Assembly: GCF_002646595.1 (NCBI RefSeq)
Contig: NZ_PDUD01000057.1
Location: forward strand, 1 to 61,799
Origin: Flavilitoribacter nigricans DSM 23189 = NBRC 102662
GTDB taxonomy: Bacteria; Bacteroidota; Bacteroidia; Chitinophagales; Saprospiraceae
DNA: 61,799 nt
Direction: 5' to 3'
Numbering within the stretch: position 1 is the stretch's first letter; every line of letters starts with the position of its first letter. Below the pieces are notes generated by a model. It saw only the letters and a program-made list of their open reading frames with translations. It was not told where the DNA came from and made no database searches. Shown in pieces: positions 52,467 through 61,373 of the stretch. The position numbers were made by a program, and so were the translations under genes.

Positions 52467-53519
52467 TCACTGATTGCCCAAAAGGAAAAACTGGAAGCCC
52501 CAGGTGAGTCCGAACTGATGGTATCCGTAAGTGAAATTGCTTAGATAAAATACACTGCCTTCCAACGCGACGGTCGGTCGCAGAAAATAATTGAAGCCGC
52601 TTCTGAAAGTAAGTATACCCGAATCGGGATACCGGGGTTGATCCGTCCGGGAAGTTCTTAAATGCTCCCGGGCAAAGCGGGCTGACCCTTCTGCAAAGAA
52701 GCGGGTGGCCTGTTCGGGCCTGCCCGTGTAGAACCGCAGATAAGGCTCTGCACCGATGACCGTAGACTTGTAGTAATACTTAGTGAGATCCCGCAGCAGA
52801 TTGCTTTCGTAAATGTGGGCAAAAGGTACCCCCAGGCCGACGACCAATTGATCCGAAAGGAAATAACCCACCCGTGGGGTAAGGGACATCCGGAAGCTGG
52901 TAGCACCTCTGGCGGGCCGGAGATTTATCTCGGGATCAATTCCTCCGATCATCCAGCTGCCTTTTCCCCGTTCGGGGATCTGCCTGACGGCGGAAAAACT
53001 CCGGTTGGGATCCAGGTACCAGGATAAGCCGGTAGAGAGCTGATAGACCGGCCTCTGGACGAAATACTGCCAGGTCCGGTTATCAAATATCACGGCGAGT
53101 TTGGTTTGCAGGACTATGTTCGGGCTTAGAAAGGCGTACCAACCCAGGCCGGTGAATATTTCGGTATACGGATCGCTGTCGATCTTACGACTGGGGATGG
53201 AATTGAAGCGCGGGTTCAGGAAAACAAACCAGTTGTTATTTTGCTGTTGAGGATTGAAAATATACTGCACTTCCGGTGCGATCCGGAGGCTATTTACTCC
53301 GTCCTCACGGCTGCCGGTCATTCGTACATTGCCCCCGATACTGAAATGTGGAGAGAGGAAATATTTCAATTCCGGCAACAGATTATATCCCAGATCGGGA
53401 TTGCCGCCTTCGGGATAGGCCGTCAGATGCAGATCGCTGTTACCGATGAAGGCGCCCCGGCTGATCTGCGCGGAAAGGCCCACGGATAAGAAGAGAAGTG
53501 GTAAAATTAGAAAGCGCAT
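52467..53519 (-). CDS. Outer-membrane beta-barrel protein, paralogue 1
   Basis: 350 residues with a signal peptide ending in VGLSAQ. Alternating hydrophobic strands with FSIGGNVRMTGS, VGYFLSDQLVVGLGVPFAH and a C-terminal FGLTWGFQFFLLGNQ, the pattern of an outer-membrane barrel. It is clearly related to the protein at 54397-55458 (both have AQ(I/L)SRGA at the mature start and the same strand pattern). Function unknown. Confidence 0.85.
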   Translation of the reverse strand: MRFLILPLLFLSVGLSAQISRGAFIGNSDLHLTAYPEGGNPDLGYNLLPELKYFLSPHFSIGGNVRMTGSREDGVNSLRIAPEVQYIFNPQQQNNNWFVFLNPRFNSIPSRKIDSDPYTEIFTGLGWYAFLSPNIVLQTKLAVIFDNRTWQYFVQRPVYQLSTGLSWYLDPNRSFSAVRQIPERGKGSWMIGGIDPEINLRPARGATSFRMSLTPRVGYFLSDQLVVGLGVPFAHIYESNLLRDLTKYYYKSTVIGAEPYLRFYTGRPEQATRFFAEGSARFAREHLRTSRTDQPRYPDSGILTFRSGFNYFLRPTVALEGSVFYLSNFTYGYHQFGLTWGFQFFLLGNQ

Positions 53520-53644
53520 AGTGGTATAGCTAGTCCGGATTGCAGCAGCAAGCGGATTGGTTAGGTGAACCCTCGAAAATAAGCTTTTGCGGTGATCTTT
53601 GAATGAAAAGAGACCTTTTTCCGACCAACGATAATATCCTTTTT

Positions 53645-54232
53645 TTAGGGATGCGGAACGAAGGAATAGGCCAGGGTGATCGCCACCCCGGAAAACGAAA
53701 AATTACCGCCCAGACCGAAATTATCGAGCCCATTCCGATCATCGAAATTGAGGTTTACGCCCAGGGAGGGAATGCCTTCGAGCGACACGTAAAACCGCTC
53801 GCTGAAATTGTACTGAAATCCCAGGACGTAGCCGATGGCGGGCTGGACAGACAGGTTCCAATAATCATTCGGATCAACCCCGTCGGAGGTATCGGTCCGG
53901 AGGTTATACATTACCCGTATCCGGGGTTCCCAGCCGTGTACCCAGTACAGGTTTTCGGCGAGGCCTTTGCGCTTTTCCCGCCCGATCGCAATGCCCAAAT
54001 TGGTAGCAAAGTGGTTGTAGTCATCATACTGATCAAAACTCAGGGCAGCCACCGTCAGCCGGATGCGTTGGAAGCCATTGGCCGTGCGTTGCTTTTTGTA
54101 AATAAAGTCGAAATACTGCAGCCCTCCGAAACGAAGCCCGATTTCCCGGGTGTCGGTTTGGGCGTTTAGTAGGGACGAGAAGAGCATGGCTGCCAGGAGC
54201 AACCAGAGTGTGTGCGTTTTTAGAGGCGTCAT
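53645..54232 (-). CDS. Small outer-membrane beta-barrel protein
   Basis: 195 residues with a signal peptide ending in SLLNAQ. Eight or so strands: EIGLRFGGLQYFDFIYKK, NLGIAIGREKRKGL, AIGYVLGFQYNFSERFYVSLEGIPSLGVNL (in parts) and a C-terminal VAITLAYSFVPHP. It resembles small porin-like barrels. It lies between two paralogous larger barrels on the same strand. Function unknown. Confidence 0.82.
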   Translation of the reverse strand: MTPLKTHTLWLLLAAMLFSSLLNAQTDTREIGLRFGGLQYFDFIYKKQRTANGFQRIRLTVAALSFDQYDDYNHFATNLGIAIGREKRKGLAENLYWVHGWEPRIRVMYNLRTDTSDGVDPNDYWNLSVQPAIGYVLGFQYNFSERFYVSLEGIPSLGVNLNFDDRNGLDNFGLGGNFSFSGVAITLAYSFVPHP

Positions 54233-54236
54233 GTTT

Positions 54237-54316
54237 TTGTTTTGAGGTTTGAGGAGGTGTCAGGGGTCAGGTTTTGAGGGGTCAGGTGTCAGAGTCCAGG
54301 GGTTGAGGGGTCGGAT
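54237..54316. repeat. Low-complexity TTGAGG/GGTCAGGT repeats
   Basis: Degenerate words such as GGGGTCAGGT, TTTGAGG and GGTGTCAG repeat between two barrel genes. Similar in kind to the heptad arrays at 33813 and 43283, but a different word. Confidence 0.6.
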
Positions 54317-54396
54317 TGCTATGTTAAGATACGGCCGGAATGCTTGACTATTCAATTTCCGGAAGGCTTTGGCAAATGTTTAACCCGCTTTATGTT

Positions 54397-55458
54397 TCAT
54401 TCACTTTCCCGGGCCAGGAAAAACTGAAATCCGAGCTGGATGCCTCCGCGGGTGATGTCCTGACTGGCGTCCCAGTTGTAAAAGGCGGCGGCTTCGAGGG
54501 CGGTGGTCGGGGTGAGGAAATGATTGATGCCTCCGCTCAGGGTGAAATTGTACCGGTTACGGGGGACAAAATTAAGTCCGAAATTGATCCGGTCATCCAG
54601 GCGGGTACGCAGGTAATTTACTTCGGCATTGAGAAAGGGGCGCACCCGGGAATTGCTCATTTTGGGGTAGAAGCGGAAAAACGGAGAAAGCCCGACGATC
54701 TGGGACTGGATTCTGTCAGTGAAACCAAAGCTGACGCCAATTTCCGTGAACTGATAGTCGAACGGCAACCCGATCCCGGCCATGAACATATCAGAAAAGA
54801 AATAGCCGATACGGGGCGTCATGCTGAAACTGAACTGGCGATTCAGACCGTCCGCCAGGTAATTGACCTTCAGATTATTCCCCCCGATGAGCCAGCTTCC
54901 TTTTCCGATCCTGGATTGGAAATTTGGTTCTTCATAGGCATTCAGGAAGAGAAGTAGACCCGTTTCCAGTCCGAAGGTGGGGCGGCTGAAAAACGGAGCC
55001 TCCGGGTTGCCCGGATTTTCCTGATAAATTGCAAAGAGTTTGGTTTCCAGCGCTACATTCGGGTTCAGGCGGGCCTGCCAGCCCCCACCGAGAAATAGCC
55101 GCACCTGATTGTCCAGGCCTAATTCTTCATCGACCGGGAAAAACAATTCGGAATGAGTGAAGGCAAAGAAATTGCTCCGGTCATTACGCGAGGGGAAATA
55201 GAACCGGATCTGCGGATCAACGATCAGCAACTGCACACCTTTTTCGAAGGTAGCACCCAGATTGAACCGCCCGCCCACCGTGAAGTGATCGGTCAGAAAA
55301 TAATGGGCTTCCGGGAATAGAGAAAACCTGAGTAAATTCGGATTGGACTGGGAGGCGAGTTCCATCCCTCCGCTCCAGAGCATGGCGCCGCGGGAAAGCT
55401 GGGCGCGGGCGGAAGTAAAGAAAGCAATGACTAAAACGAGCGTAAAAAGAGAGCGCAT
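54397..55458 (-). CDS. Outer-membrane beta-barrel protein, paralogue 2
   Basis: 353 residues from ATG 55458, chosen over 55509 because it gives the signal peptide MRSLFTLVLVIAFFTSARAQ. Strand pattern and mature start (LSRGAMLWSGG) match paralogue 1: HYFLTDHFTVGGRFNLG, IGYFFSDMFMAGIGLPFDY, ending in GIQLGFQFFLARESE. An outer-membrane barrel of unknown cargo. The three barrels may arise from duplication; their spacing (about 125-165 bp) suggests separate or weakly linked transcripts. Confidence 0.85.
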   Translation of the reverse strand: MRSLFTLVLVIAFFTSARAQLSRGAMLWSGGMELASQSNPNLLRFSLFPEAHYFLTDHFTVGGRFNLGATFEKGVQLLIVDPQIRFYFPSRNDRSNFFAFTHSELFFPVDEELGLDNQVRLFLGGGWQARLNPNVALETKLFAIYQENPGNPEAPFFSRPTFGLETGLLLFLNAYEEPNFQSRIGKGSWLIGGNNLKVNYLADGLNRQFSFSMTPRIGYFFSDMFMAGIGLPFDYQFTEIGVSFGFTDRIQSQIVGLSPFFRFYPKMSNSRVRPFLNAEVNYLRTRLDDRINFGLNFVPRNRYNFTLSGGINHFLTPTTALEAAAFYNWDASQDITRGGIQLGFQFFLARESE

Positions 55459-55690
55459 AGCGTTGAGGTTTAAAAGGCCGATTTCCGGCTTGCAAGACGC
55501 GGATTTCAACGGCAGCAGAGTCGATAAACGGCCTCGTTAGGTTAAGATGTTTAAAAGTCGTTTGGTGCCGGGAGCTATCCGGCGGTAGCGTCAGCTCATT
55601 AAGGTAACGCAAAAATCAAAGGATGGAAAAAGTTTTAACATTTCTTGGCAGGAAGATGACCAAATCCGGCAGGTCCGCTTTGGGTAAAAT
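55459..55690. other. Intergenic region, no gene seen
   Basis: Together with 55728-55877 this interval lacks a supported gene. It should hold the promoter of the barrel gene at 55458; the terminator at 55691-55727 divides it. Confidence 0.4.
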
Positions 55691-55727
55691 AAAAAAGGAT
55701 GAAGCAAGCCTCAAGCTCACTTCATCC
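55691..55727 (-). terminator. Intrinsic terminator downstream of queE
   Basis: On the minus strand GGATGAAG (55727-55720) pairs with CTTCATCC (55704-55697), followed by T6. It lies 150 bases beyond the queE stop, leaving room for a 3' small RNA. Confidence 0.75.
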
Positions 55728-55877
55728 AAGAGTCCCCCTTACTATTGTTCTTGTGTATCGTTTGGGTCAAGGGTCTAACTCAAAAGTGTGTGTGTCTGTG
55801 GCTATATACGGGCGGGATTTGCCGGCCGGATCTCCAAAAGGCAAATTTTTTAATATTTTTTTTATCAGGATGTGTAT

Positions 55878-56507
55878 CTAAGGGATGTTTAACAGCTTAT
55901 GAGTCTGCAGGCTGAGCCGCCACCTCGGGTTTTTGAGGCAGTATTCCAGGGTGAGTTTTGTGTTTTTCTCGGCTGCGGGACCGTCCATGGGTTGTAAAAA
56001 GAAGTTTTCGAAATCCAGGTCCAGGTAGCGTTCGGGTTCGGCTCCGGGCTGCGGAAAAACCAGTTTGATCTCATTGGCTGCTTTGATCACCAGTTCGGCT
56101 CCGGCCTTGGGACTCACACAGATCCAGTCCAGTCCGGCCGGCGGTTCGATGGTGCCGTTGGTCTCCACGCCTACCTCCAGTCCCTGCCGGTGAAACGCTT
56201 CGATCAGGGGCTCATCCAGTTGCAAAAGCGGTTCGCCGCCGGTGCATACCACATAGGGCTGCCCGAACTCATCATCCGGCCAGCAGCTTTTGACCAGTCC
56301 GGCCAGTTCTTCGGCCGTATAGCGTCCGCCGAGTACGCCGTCCGTTCCCCAGAAATCCGTGTCGCAGAACTGACAGATCGCTTTGTGGCGGTCTTCTTCC
56401 CGGCCGCTCCACAAATTGCATCCGGTAAAACGGCAGAACACGGCCGGCCGGCCGGTATGGGCGCCCTCTCCCTGAAGGGTATAATAGATCTCTTTGATTT
56501 TGTACAT
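55878..56507 (-). CDS. queE: 7-carboxy-7-deazaguanine synthase QueE
   Basis: 209 residues from ATG 56507 (the frame extends to a TTG at 56513). Radical-SAM enzyme of queuosine synthesis. It has EIYYTLQGEGAHTGRPAVFCRFTGCNLWSG, with the unusual QueE cluster C-x14-C-x2-C (GCNLW...AICQFCD), then CTGGEPLLQLD and VETNGTI. It turns 6-carboxytetrahydropterin into 7-carboxy-7-deazaguanine in the cytoplasm. Other que genes are not in the window. Confidence 0.95.
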   Translation of the reverse strand: MYKIKEIYYTLQGEGAHTGRPAVFCRFTGCNLWSGREEDRHKAICQFCDTDFWGTDGVLGGRYTAEELAGLVKSCWPDDEFGQPYVVCTGGEPLLQLDEPLIEAFHRQGLEVGVETNGTIEPPAGLDWICVSPKAGAELVIKAANEIKLVFPQPGAEPERYLDLDFENFFLQPMDGPAAEKNTKLTLEYCLKNPRWRLSLQTHKLLNIP

Positions 56508-56660
56508 ATTCAATAGTCCGGTTTCAGTAAGCCGCCGGGCAAAAATTATTGATGACCTTCGCCTCCGGGCGGATAGCCGACGATTTTCGACTTGCGGCTG
56601 ATCGGCACAAAAATACCCCTATGAAATGAAAAGACGTTGCATTTTGATGTGGATTAGTAT

Positions 56661-56668
56661 TACCTTTG
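56661..56668 (+). promoter_or_regulatory. -7 promoter box TACCTTTG
   Basis: Perfect TAnnTTTG, 85 bases before the VWA-type gene start. No -33 at the right spacing (a TTTG at 56643-56646 is too close). Confidence 0.4.
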
Positions 56669-56752
56669 GTCTTATTGTCACATTTCCGCAACATTGAATA
56701 CCAGATTACGTTTTTCCATCCAAACTACCGTGTAGACTGACTACCAACGAAT

Positions 56753-58783
56753 ATGCAATTTTTATTTCCGACATTTTTATGGGCCTTAGCGTTTTTGGCC
56801 ATCCCCGTGATCATTCACCTGTTTTACTTTCGCCGGTTTCGAAAAGTATATTTTACCAATGTGCGTTTCCTGCGCGAGGTGAAAGAAGATACCAGCGCCC
56901 GGTCCAAACTGCGGAACATTCTGGTATTGATCGCCCGCCTCCTGGCGTTGGCGTTCCTGGTGCTGGCCTTCGTTCAGCCCTTTATTCCCCAGGACAGTGA
57001 AGTGAAAGCCGGTCGCAAGGCCATCAGTGTATTCGTGGATAATTCTTTCAGCATGAGCGCACTCAGCGAAGATGTGCCACTTTTGGATAAAGCCAAACAG
57101 CGCGCTCGCGAGATCGTTCAGGCCTACGGGGTGGAAGACCGCTTCCAGGTTCTGACCAATGATTTTGAGGGACGTCACCAGCGGCTGGTCAGTCAGGAAG
57201 ACGCACTGGCGCTCATCGATGAACTCACCGTGACACCCAATGTCCGGGAGTTGAGCAAGGTCGTTACCCGGCAGCAGCAGGCGCTGGAGACCGGCGATAT
57301 CGAGAACCGCTCCACTTATATCATTTCCGATTTTCAGAAAAATATTACCGATATCCAGGATTATGCGGATACCACCGTTGCCCTGAATCTGGTGCCGTTG
57401 CAAGCGGTACAGGAACGCAACATCAGTATTGATTCGGCCTGGTTTGACGCACCCGTTCAGATGCTCAACCAGAATAATCCGCTGGTGGTACAGGTCCGGA
57501 ACCTCAGTACGCAGGAGGCCGAGAACATCCGGCTGTCCATTCGCTACGACGGGCAGACCAAACCAGTGGGTACCATGAGTATCCCCGCAGAATCCGTGGT
57601 GCTGGATACGGTCAACGTCAGTATTCTGCGCCCGGGGCGTTATGACGCCGAACTGGCGATCACGGATTATCCCGTGCAGTTTGATGATAAATATTACTTC
57701 GCCTTTGATGTGGACGAAAAGATCGATGTACTGGTGGTGAACGGCAGTCTGCCCAACCGCTATCTGGAAGCCGCTTTTCAGGGGATCAGTTATTTTGAGT
57801 TGACCACCCAGCTGAGCCAGAATCTGGATTATTCCCGGTTTCCGAATTATCAGATGATCGTGCTGAATGAGCTGGATGCCATTTCCTCGGGGCTGGCTTT
57901 CGAATTGCAGGAATTTGTGAACAATGGTGGAAACCTATTGGTATTTCCCTCCAAAAACGCCCAACTGGCTACTTATCAGAGTTTCCTCAGCGGTTTTCCC
58001 GCCAATGAACTCACGGCCTGGGAAGAGCAGGTGCGGGAAGTCGGCAACCTGAATACGGAAGAATTCATTTTTCGCGACGTCTTCGAAAACCGGAACGCCA
58101 ACCTCATCCTGCCGTCCAGTCAGGGGAATTTCGGCCTCACCAACTATTCCAACCGCCGGGAAGAACCGCTCATGCAGTACCGGGACGGTAACCGCTATCT
58201 GTCCAAGTATCAGATCGGAAAGGGCCATTTGTACCTCAGTACCGTGCCGCTGAACGAAGAGGTGAACAGTCTGGTACGCAACGGAGAGATCTTCATTCCG
58301 ATGCTCTACAAGATGGCCATTTCTTCGGGCTATCAGAAACCGATTGCTTATACCATCGGCCAGGATGAACTGATCGAAGCTTCCCACGAGACGCAGAGCG
58401 GAGAGATTGTTTATAAACTCACCGGAGATGATGAAGAATTCATCCCCGAGCAACGGATCGTCGGCGCTAAAGTTTTTCTGGGCGTAGGCGAGCAGGTGAA
58501 AGAAGCCGGTTTTTACCAGCTTTTCCTGAATCAGGACGACATCCTGGAGCAATACGCTTTCAACTACGACCGCAAGGAATCCGACCTGGCCTACTACGGT
58601 CTGGAAGAGCTGAGATCCCTGGTGGGACCGAATGCGAGCCTCATCGAAGTGGCCGACAATACGCCTTTCTCTACGGTAATTGAAGAACGGAGTCAAGGTA
58701 TTGTCCTCTGGCGTTGGTGTTTGGCGCTGACCTTATTATTTTTGGCGCTGGAAGTATTGTTGCTCCGATTCTGGAAAACATAA
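56753..58783 (+). CDS. BatA-like VWA membrane protein
   Basis: 676 residues. N-terminal aerotolerance-type BatA domain with two helices (about 1-22 and 55-78), including FLAIPVIIHLFYFRRFRKVYFTNVRFL (in part). A VWA domain (about 85-210) has a MIDAS motif as VFVDNSFSMS (D-x-S-x-S). A large periplasmic beta-rich part follows, and a C-terminal membrane helix (about 655-672). Members of this Bacteroidota family are of unknown role, although BatA relatives affect stress survival. It lies 65 bp ahead of a membrane protein on the same strand. Confidence 0.85.
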   Translation: MQFLFPTFLWALAFLAIPVIIHLFYFRRFRKVYFTNVRFLREVKEDTSARSKLRNILVLIARLLALAFLVLAFVQPFIPQDSEVKAGRKAISVFVDNSFSMSALSEDVPLLDKAKQRAREIVQAYGVEDRFQVLTNDFEGRHQRLVSQEDALALIDELTVTPNVRELSKVVTRQQQALETGDIENRSTYIISDFQKNITDIQDYADTTVALNLVPLQAVQERNISIDSAWFDAPVQMLNQNNPLVVQVRNLSTQEAENIRLSIRYDGQTKPVGTMSIPAESVVLDTVNVSILRPGRYDAELAITDYPVQFDDKYYFAFDVDEKIDVLVVNGSLPNRYLEAAFQGISYFELTTQLSQNLDYSRFPNYQMIVLNELDAISSGLAFELQEFVNNGGNLLVFPSKNAQLATYQSFLSGFPANELTAWEEQVREVGNLNTEEFIFRDVFENRNANLILPSSQGNFGLTNYSNRREEPLMQYRDGNRYLSKYQIGKGHLYLSTVPLNEEVNSLVRNGEIFIPMLYKMAISSGYQKPIAYTIGQDELIEASHETQSGEIVYKLTGDDEEFIPEQRIVGAKVFLGVGEQVKEAGFYQLFLNQDDILEQYAFNYDRKESDLAYYGLEELRSLVGPNASLIEVADNTPFSTVIEERSQGIVLWRWCLALTLLFLALEVLLLRFWKT

Positions 58784-58848
58784 ATGATAATTGACGGAGG
58801 TGAATGAGCTCGACACCGGCATCAGTTATCAATCACCAATTATCATTC
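58782..58848. repeat. Inverted AATGATAATTG words between genes
   Basis: AATGATAATTG near 58783 and CAATTATCATT near 58838 are perfect complements, flanking degenerate copies such as CAGTTATCA and CAATCACCA. It separates the VWA-type gene from the following membrane protein. Confidence 0.5.
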
Positions 58849-61140
58849 ATGAAAACAAACCGTTGGGCCTGGGTATTACTGCTGGTATTGATGATCACCT
58901 TACTGTGGCTGCGGTTTCCCGATTTTTTTAAATACAGCAACGACGGGTTTATCGAACCCTGGGGCGATGGATATAAAACCTACCACGCCTATCTTTACCA
59001 CGTTCAGCACGATTCTACCTACAGTCATTTCGGGGGCATGAACTATCCCTACGGGGAGCACGTGGTGCCCGGGGATACGGAACCGACCTTATCCAATGGC
59101 GTCAAATGGCTGACGAGCCTGGGCCTCCCGCTCGAATCCCGGGCGCTGGGTGTCCTCAACATTTCCATGCTGGTCTCCCTGATCCTTTGTGCCCTGTTCC
59201 TGTACCTGATCTTTATGCGCTTGCAACTGTCTTTTTGGTACGCCATCGGCGCGGCGGTTGCCCTCACTTTCCTGGCTCCGCAGCTGCACCGCATGATCGC
59301 CCATTACGGGCTGGCCCGGCCTGAGGTGATCCCCATGGTGCTTTACGGGCTGTTGCGGATGGAAGAAACCAAGTTGTACCGCTACAGCATCTTTATCGGA
59401 CTGGTAACGATCTTCTACAGTGCGATCCACTTCTACTTTTTTGCCCTGATCGCGTTTACCATTACGGCCTACTTTTTCTTTCGCATTCTGATCCTGGGCA
59501 ACTGGAGAGCCTGGCCCACTTACCTGATGCATTACCTTTTCCAGATCATCGTTCCGCTGCTGTTCTTTTATTTCTGGATGATGCATTTCGATCCGGTGAC
59601 CGACCGGAGCGCCGCGCCCTGGGGTTTTTTCTTCTACCGGTCTTATCCCGGCGGAATACTGACTTCTCCTTTTGAACCCCACTGGCAGTGGATGAACGAG
59701 CAGTGGCTGCACATTCGCGCCCTGGATTTTGAAGCCCGCGCCTATATCGGACTGGTGGCCATTCTGGGCCTGCTGTCGATGCTGGGCTGGTGGCTTTGGA
59801 AGAAATTCGGACCGAAAGAGTCGGCGGCACTGGCTCCGGAACGGGCGCACGCGAATTTTTTACTGTTGCAATTACTCAGTGGCCTCGCCATTCTGATCTT
59901 CGCCTTTGGCATACCCTTCATCATACCCGGTCTGGAAGGGCTGGTGGATTTGGCCGGTCCCATAAGGCAGTTCCGGTCTATCGGCCGCTTTGGCTGGGTG
60001 ATGTATTATGGGGCCAATATTGCCGTTGTGGCCTGGTTGTATTACCGCCTGCGCAAGTGGGTGTATCTGCTGATATTGCCACTGGCGCTGCTCCTGTTTG
60101 AAGCCTATCACTACAGCACGGCGGTGGATCTGAGACTGGATCTGATCGAAGATTACGAACCCGGACGGCGATTTACGGATATCCCCGGCCTGGAGTTAGA
60201 ACAATACCAAGCCATCCTGCCGATCCCGTATTATAACCTGGGCTCCGATCAATTCTGGTGGGACGTAAGCGGGTTTATCGGCCAAAAGAGTATGACGCTT
60301 TCGGTGCAGACCGGTCTGCCGCTCACGGCCGCCATGCTCACGCGGACTTCCCGCAGCCAGACCATCAATCAGTTGCAACTGGTTACCGAACCCTACCGGA
60401 CGCCCAAACTGTTGGCGGATCTGCCCTCCGATGCGCCCTTACTGATGGCCTGGGACACGATACGCAACGGGGAATACGGCGGTAAATTCGATCACCTACG
60501 ACAGGGTGCCCGCCTTATTTACCGGGATCGCGAACTGGAATTGTTTTCCCTGCCGTTGTCTTCTTTTGAAGACCGCATCGATAGCCGCCAAAATGCCATC
60601 CGGCATAAGCTGGGACTGGCTGATAGCCTATTGTTTACCGGCGGAGACGGCTGGCAGACAGACCGCGTTTCCGACTGGATCTACGAGCCTTTTGATACGA
60701 TGAGCAGTGAAATGGCCTATCTGGGAGAAGGAGCCTTTTCCGCACCGATGGCCCAACTCAATACCATCTACGACGGACCGCTCCCGGCAGCGGATTCCAG
60801 TGGGCATGTATTGTCGGTATGGATGTTTATCGACCGGGACCTGTATACCCGTTCGGAGGTACGTGTGGAGGAATACGATCCGGAAAGCGGCGAGGTGATC
60901 CAGACGTTTGGAGATGCGGCCCGCAAACTCGTCCGGGTATTCGACAGCAATGGCTGGGCCCTGCTGGAATTCCCCTTCCGTGCTCAACGGCCGGACACCC
61001 ACATCCGGTGGTCCTTCCAAAACGAACGATTAGGCGACCATCCGCTTTTTCTGGATGAACTCTTTATCCGGCCGGCCCGGGTGGATGTTTACCGCCGGGG
61101 AGCGGGTTGGGTATGGATGAACAATCGCCACTTTTACTGA
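58849..61140 (+). CDS. Large polytopic membrane protein, GT-C-like
   Basis: 763 residues from ATG 58849; a longer frame at 58804 runs through the inverted repeat. About ten membrane helices between 5 and 430, with an extracytoplasmic loop after helix 1 containing NDGFIEPWGDGYKTYHAYLYH and MNYPYGEHVVPGDTEPTLSNG, a layout like GT-C glycosyltransferases. The C-terminal 300 residues are soluble, beta-rich. No exact family recognised. It may form an operon with the VWA-type gene. Confidence 0.78.
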   Translation: MKTNRWAWVLLLVLMITLLWLRFPDFFKYSNDGFIEPWGDGYKTYHAYLYHVQHDSTYSHFGGMNYPYGEHVVPGDTEPTLSNGVKWLTSLGLPLESRALGVLNISMLVSLILCALFLYLIFMRLQLSFWYAIGAAVALTFLAPQLHRMIAHYGLARPEVIPMVLYGLLRMEETKLYRYSIFIGLVTIFYSAIHFYFFALIAFTITAYFFFRILILGNWRAWPTYLMHYLFQIIVPLLFFYFWMMHFDPVTDRSAAPWGFFFYRSYPGGILTSPFEPHWQWMNEQWLHIRALDFEARAYIGLVAILGLLSMLGWWLWKKFGPKESAALAPERAHANFLLLQLLSGLAILIFAFGIPFIIPGLEGLVDLAGPIRQFRSIGRFGWVMYYGANIAVVAWLYYRLRKWVYLLILPLALLLFEAYHYSTAVDLRLDLIEDYEPGRRFTDIPGLELEQYQAILPIPYYNLGSDQFWWDVSGFIGQKSMTLSVQTGLPLTAAMLTRTSRSQTINQLQLVTEPYRTPKLLADLPSDAPLLMAWDTIRNGEYGGKFDHLRQGARLIYRDRELELFSLPLSSFEDRIDSRQNAIRHKLGLADSLLFTGGDGWQTDRVSDWIYEPFDTMSSEMAYLGEGAFSAPMAQLNTIYDGPLPAADSSGHVLSVWMFIDRDLYTRSEVRVEEYDPESGEVIQTFGDAARKLVRVFDSNGWALLEFPFRAQRPDTHIRWSFQNERLGDHPLFLDELFIRPARVDVYRRGAGWVWMNNRHFY

Positions 61141-61168
61141 TCGCCGGAAAACATGAGTCACCCTGAAT

Positions 61169-61350
61169 TTTTTCAGGACTCAAAAATGACCTCGTAGAGG
61201 TTAAACATTCGTAGAAAAATAGTAGAATTCCTGGTTTCGACCTCAGGGAGGTCGCACAACATGGAGCAATGTGGTAAATGTGCGACCTCCCTGAGGTCGG
61301 AAAACGCTTATCCAGGCTAAATTCTACGAATATTCGACCTCTCTGAGGTA
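61169..61350. repeat. Cluster of GACCTC-GAGGTC palindromes
   Basis: Four short palindromes of the type GACCTCnnnGAGGTC: near 61170-61184 (imperfect), 61238-61254, 61283-61299 and 61336-61350 (imperfect). The middle two lie in a 21-bp perfect inverted repeat (61238-61258 and 61279-61299). An outer repeat ATTCGTAGAA (61207-61216) / TTCTACGAAT (61322-61331) encloses them. REP-like; it lies between the membrane protein and the transposase fragment. Confidence 0.75.
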
Positions 61351-61373
61351 GGGTGTACAATCTGAGGGGTTAA

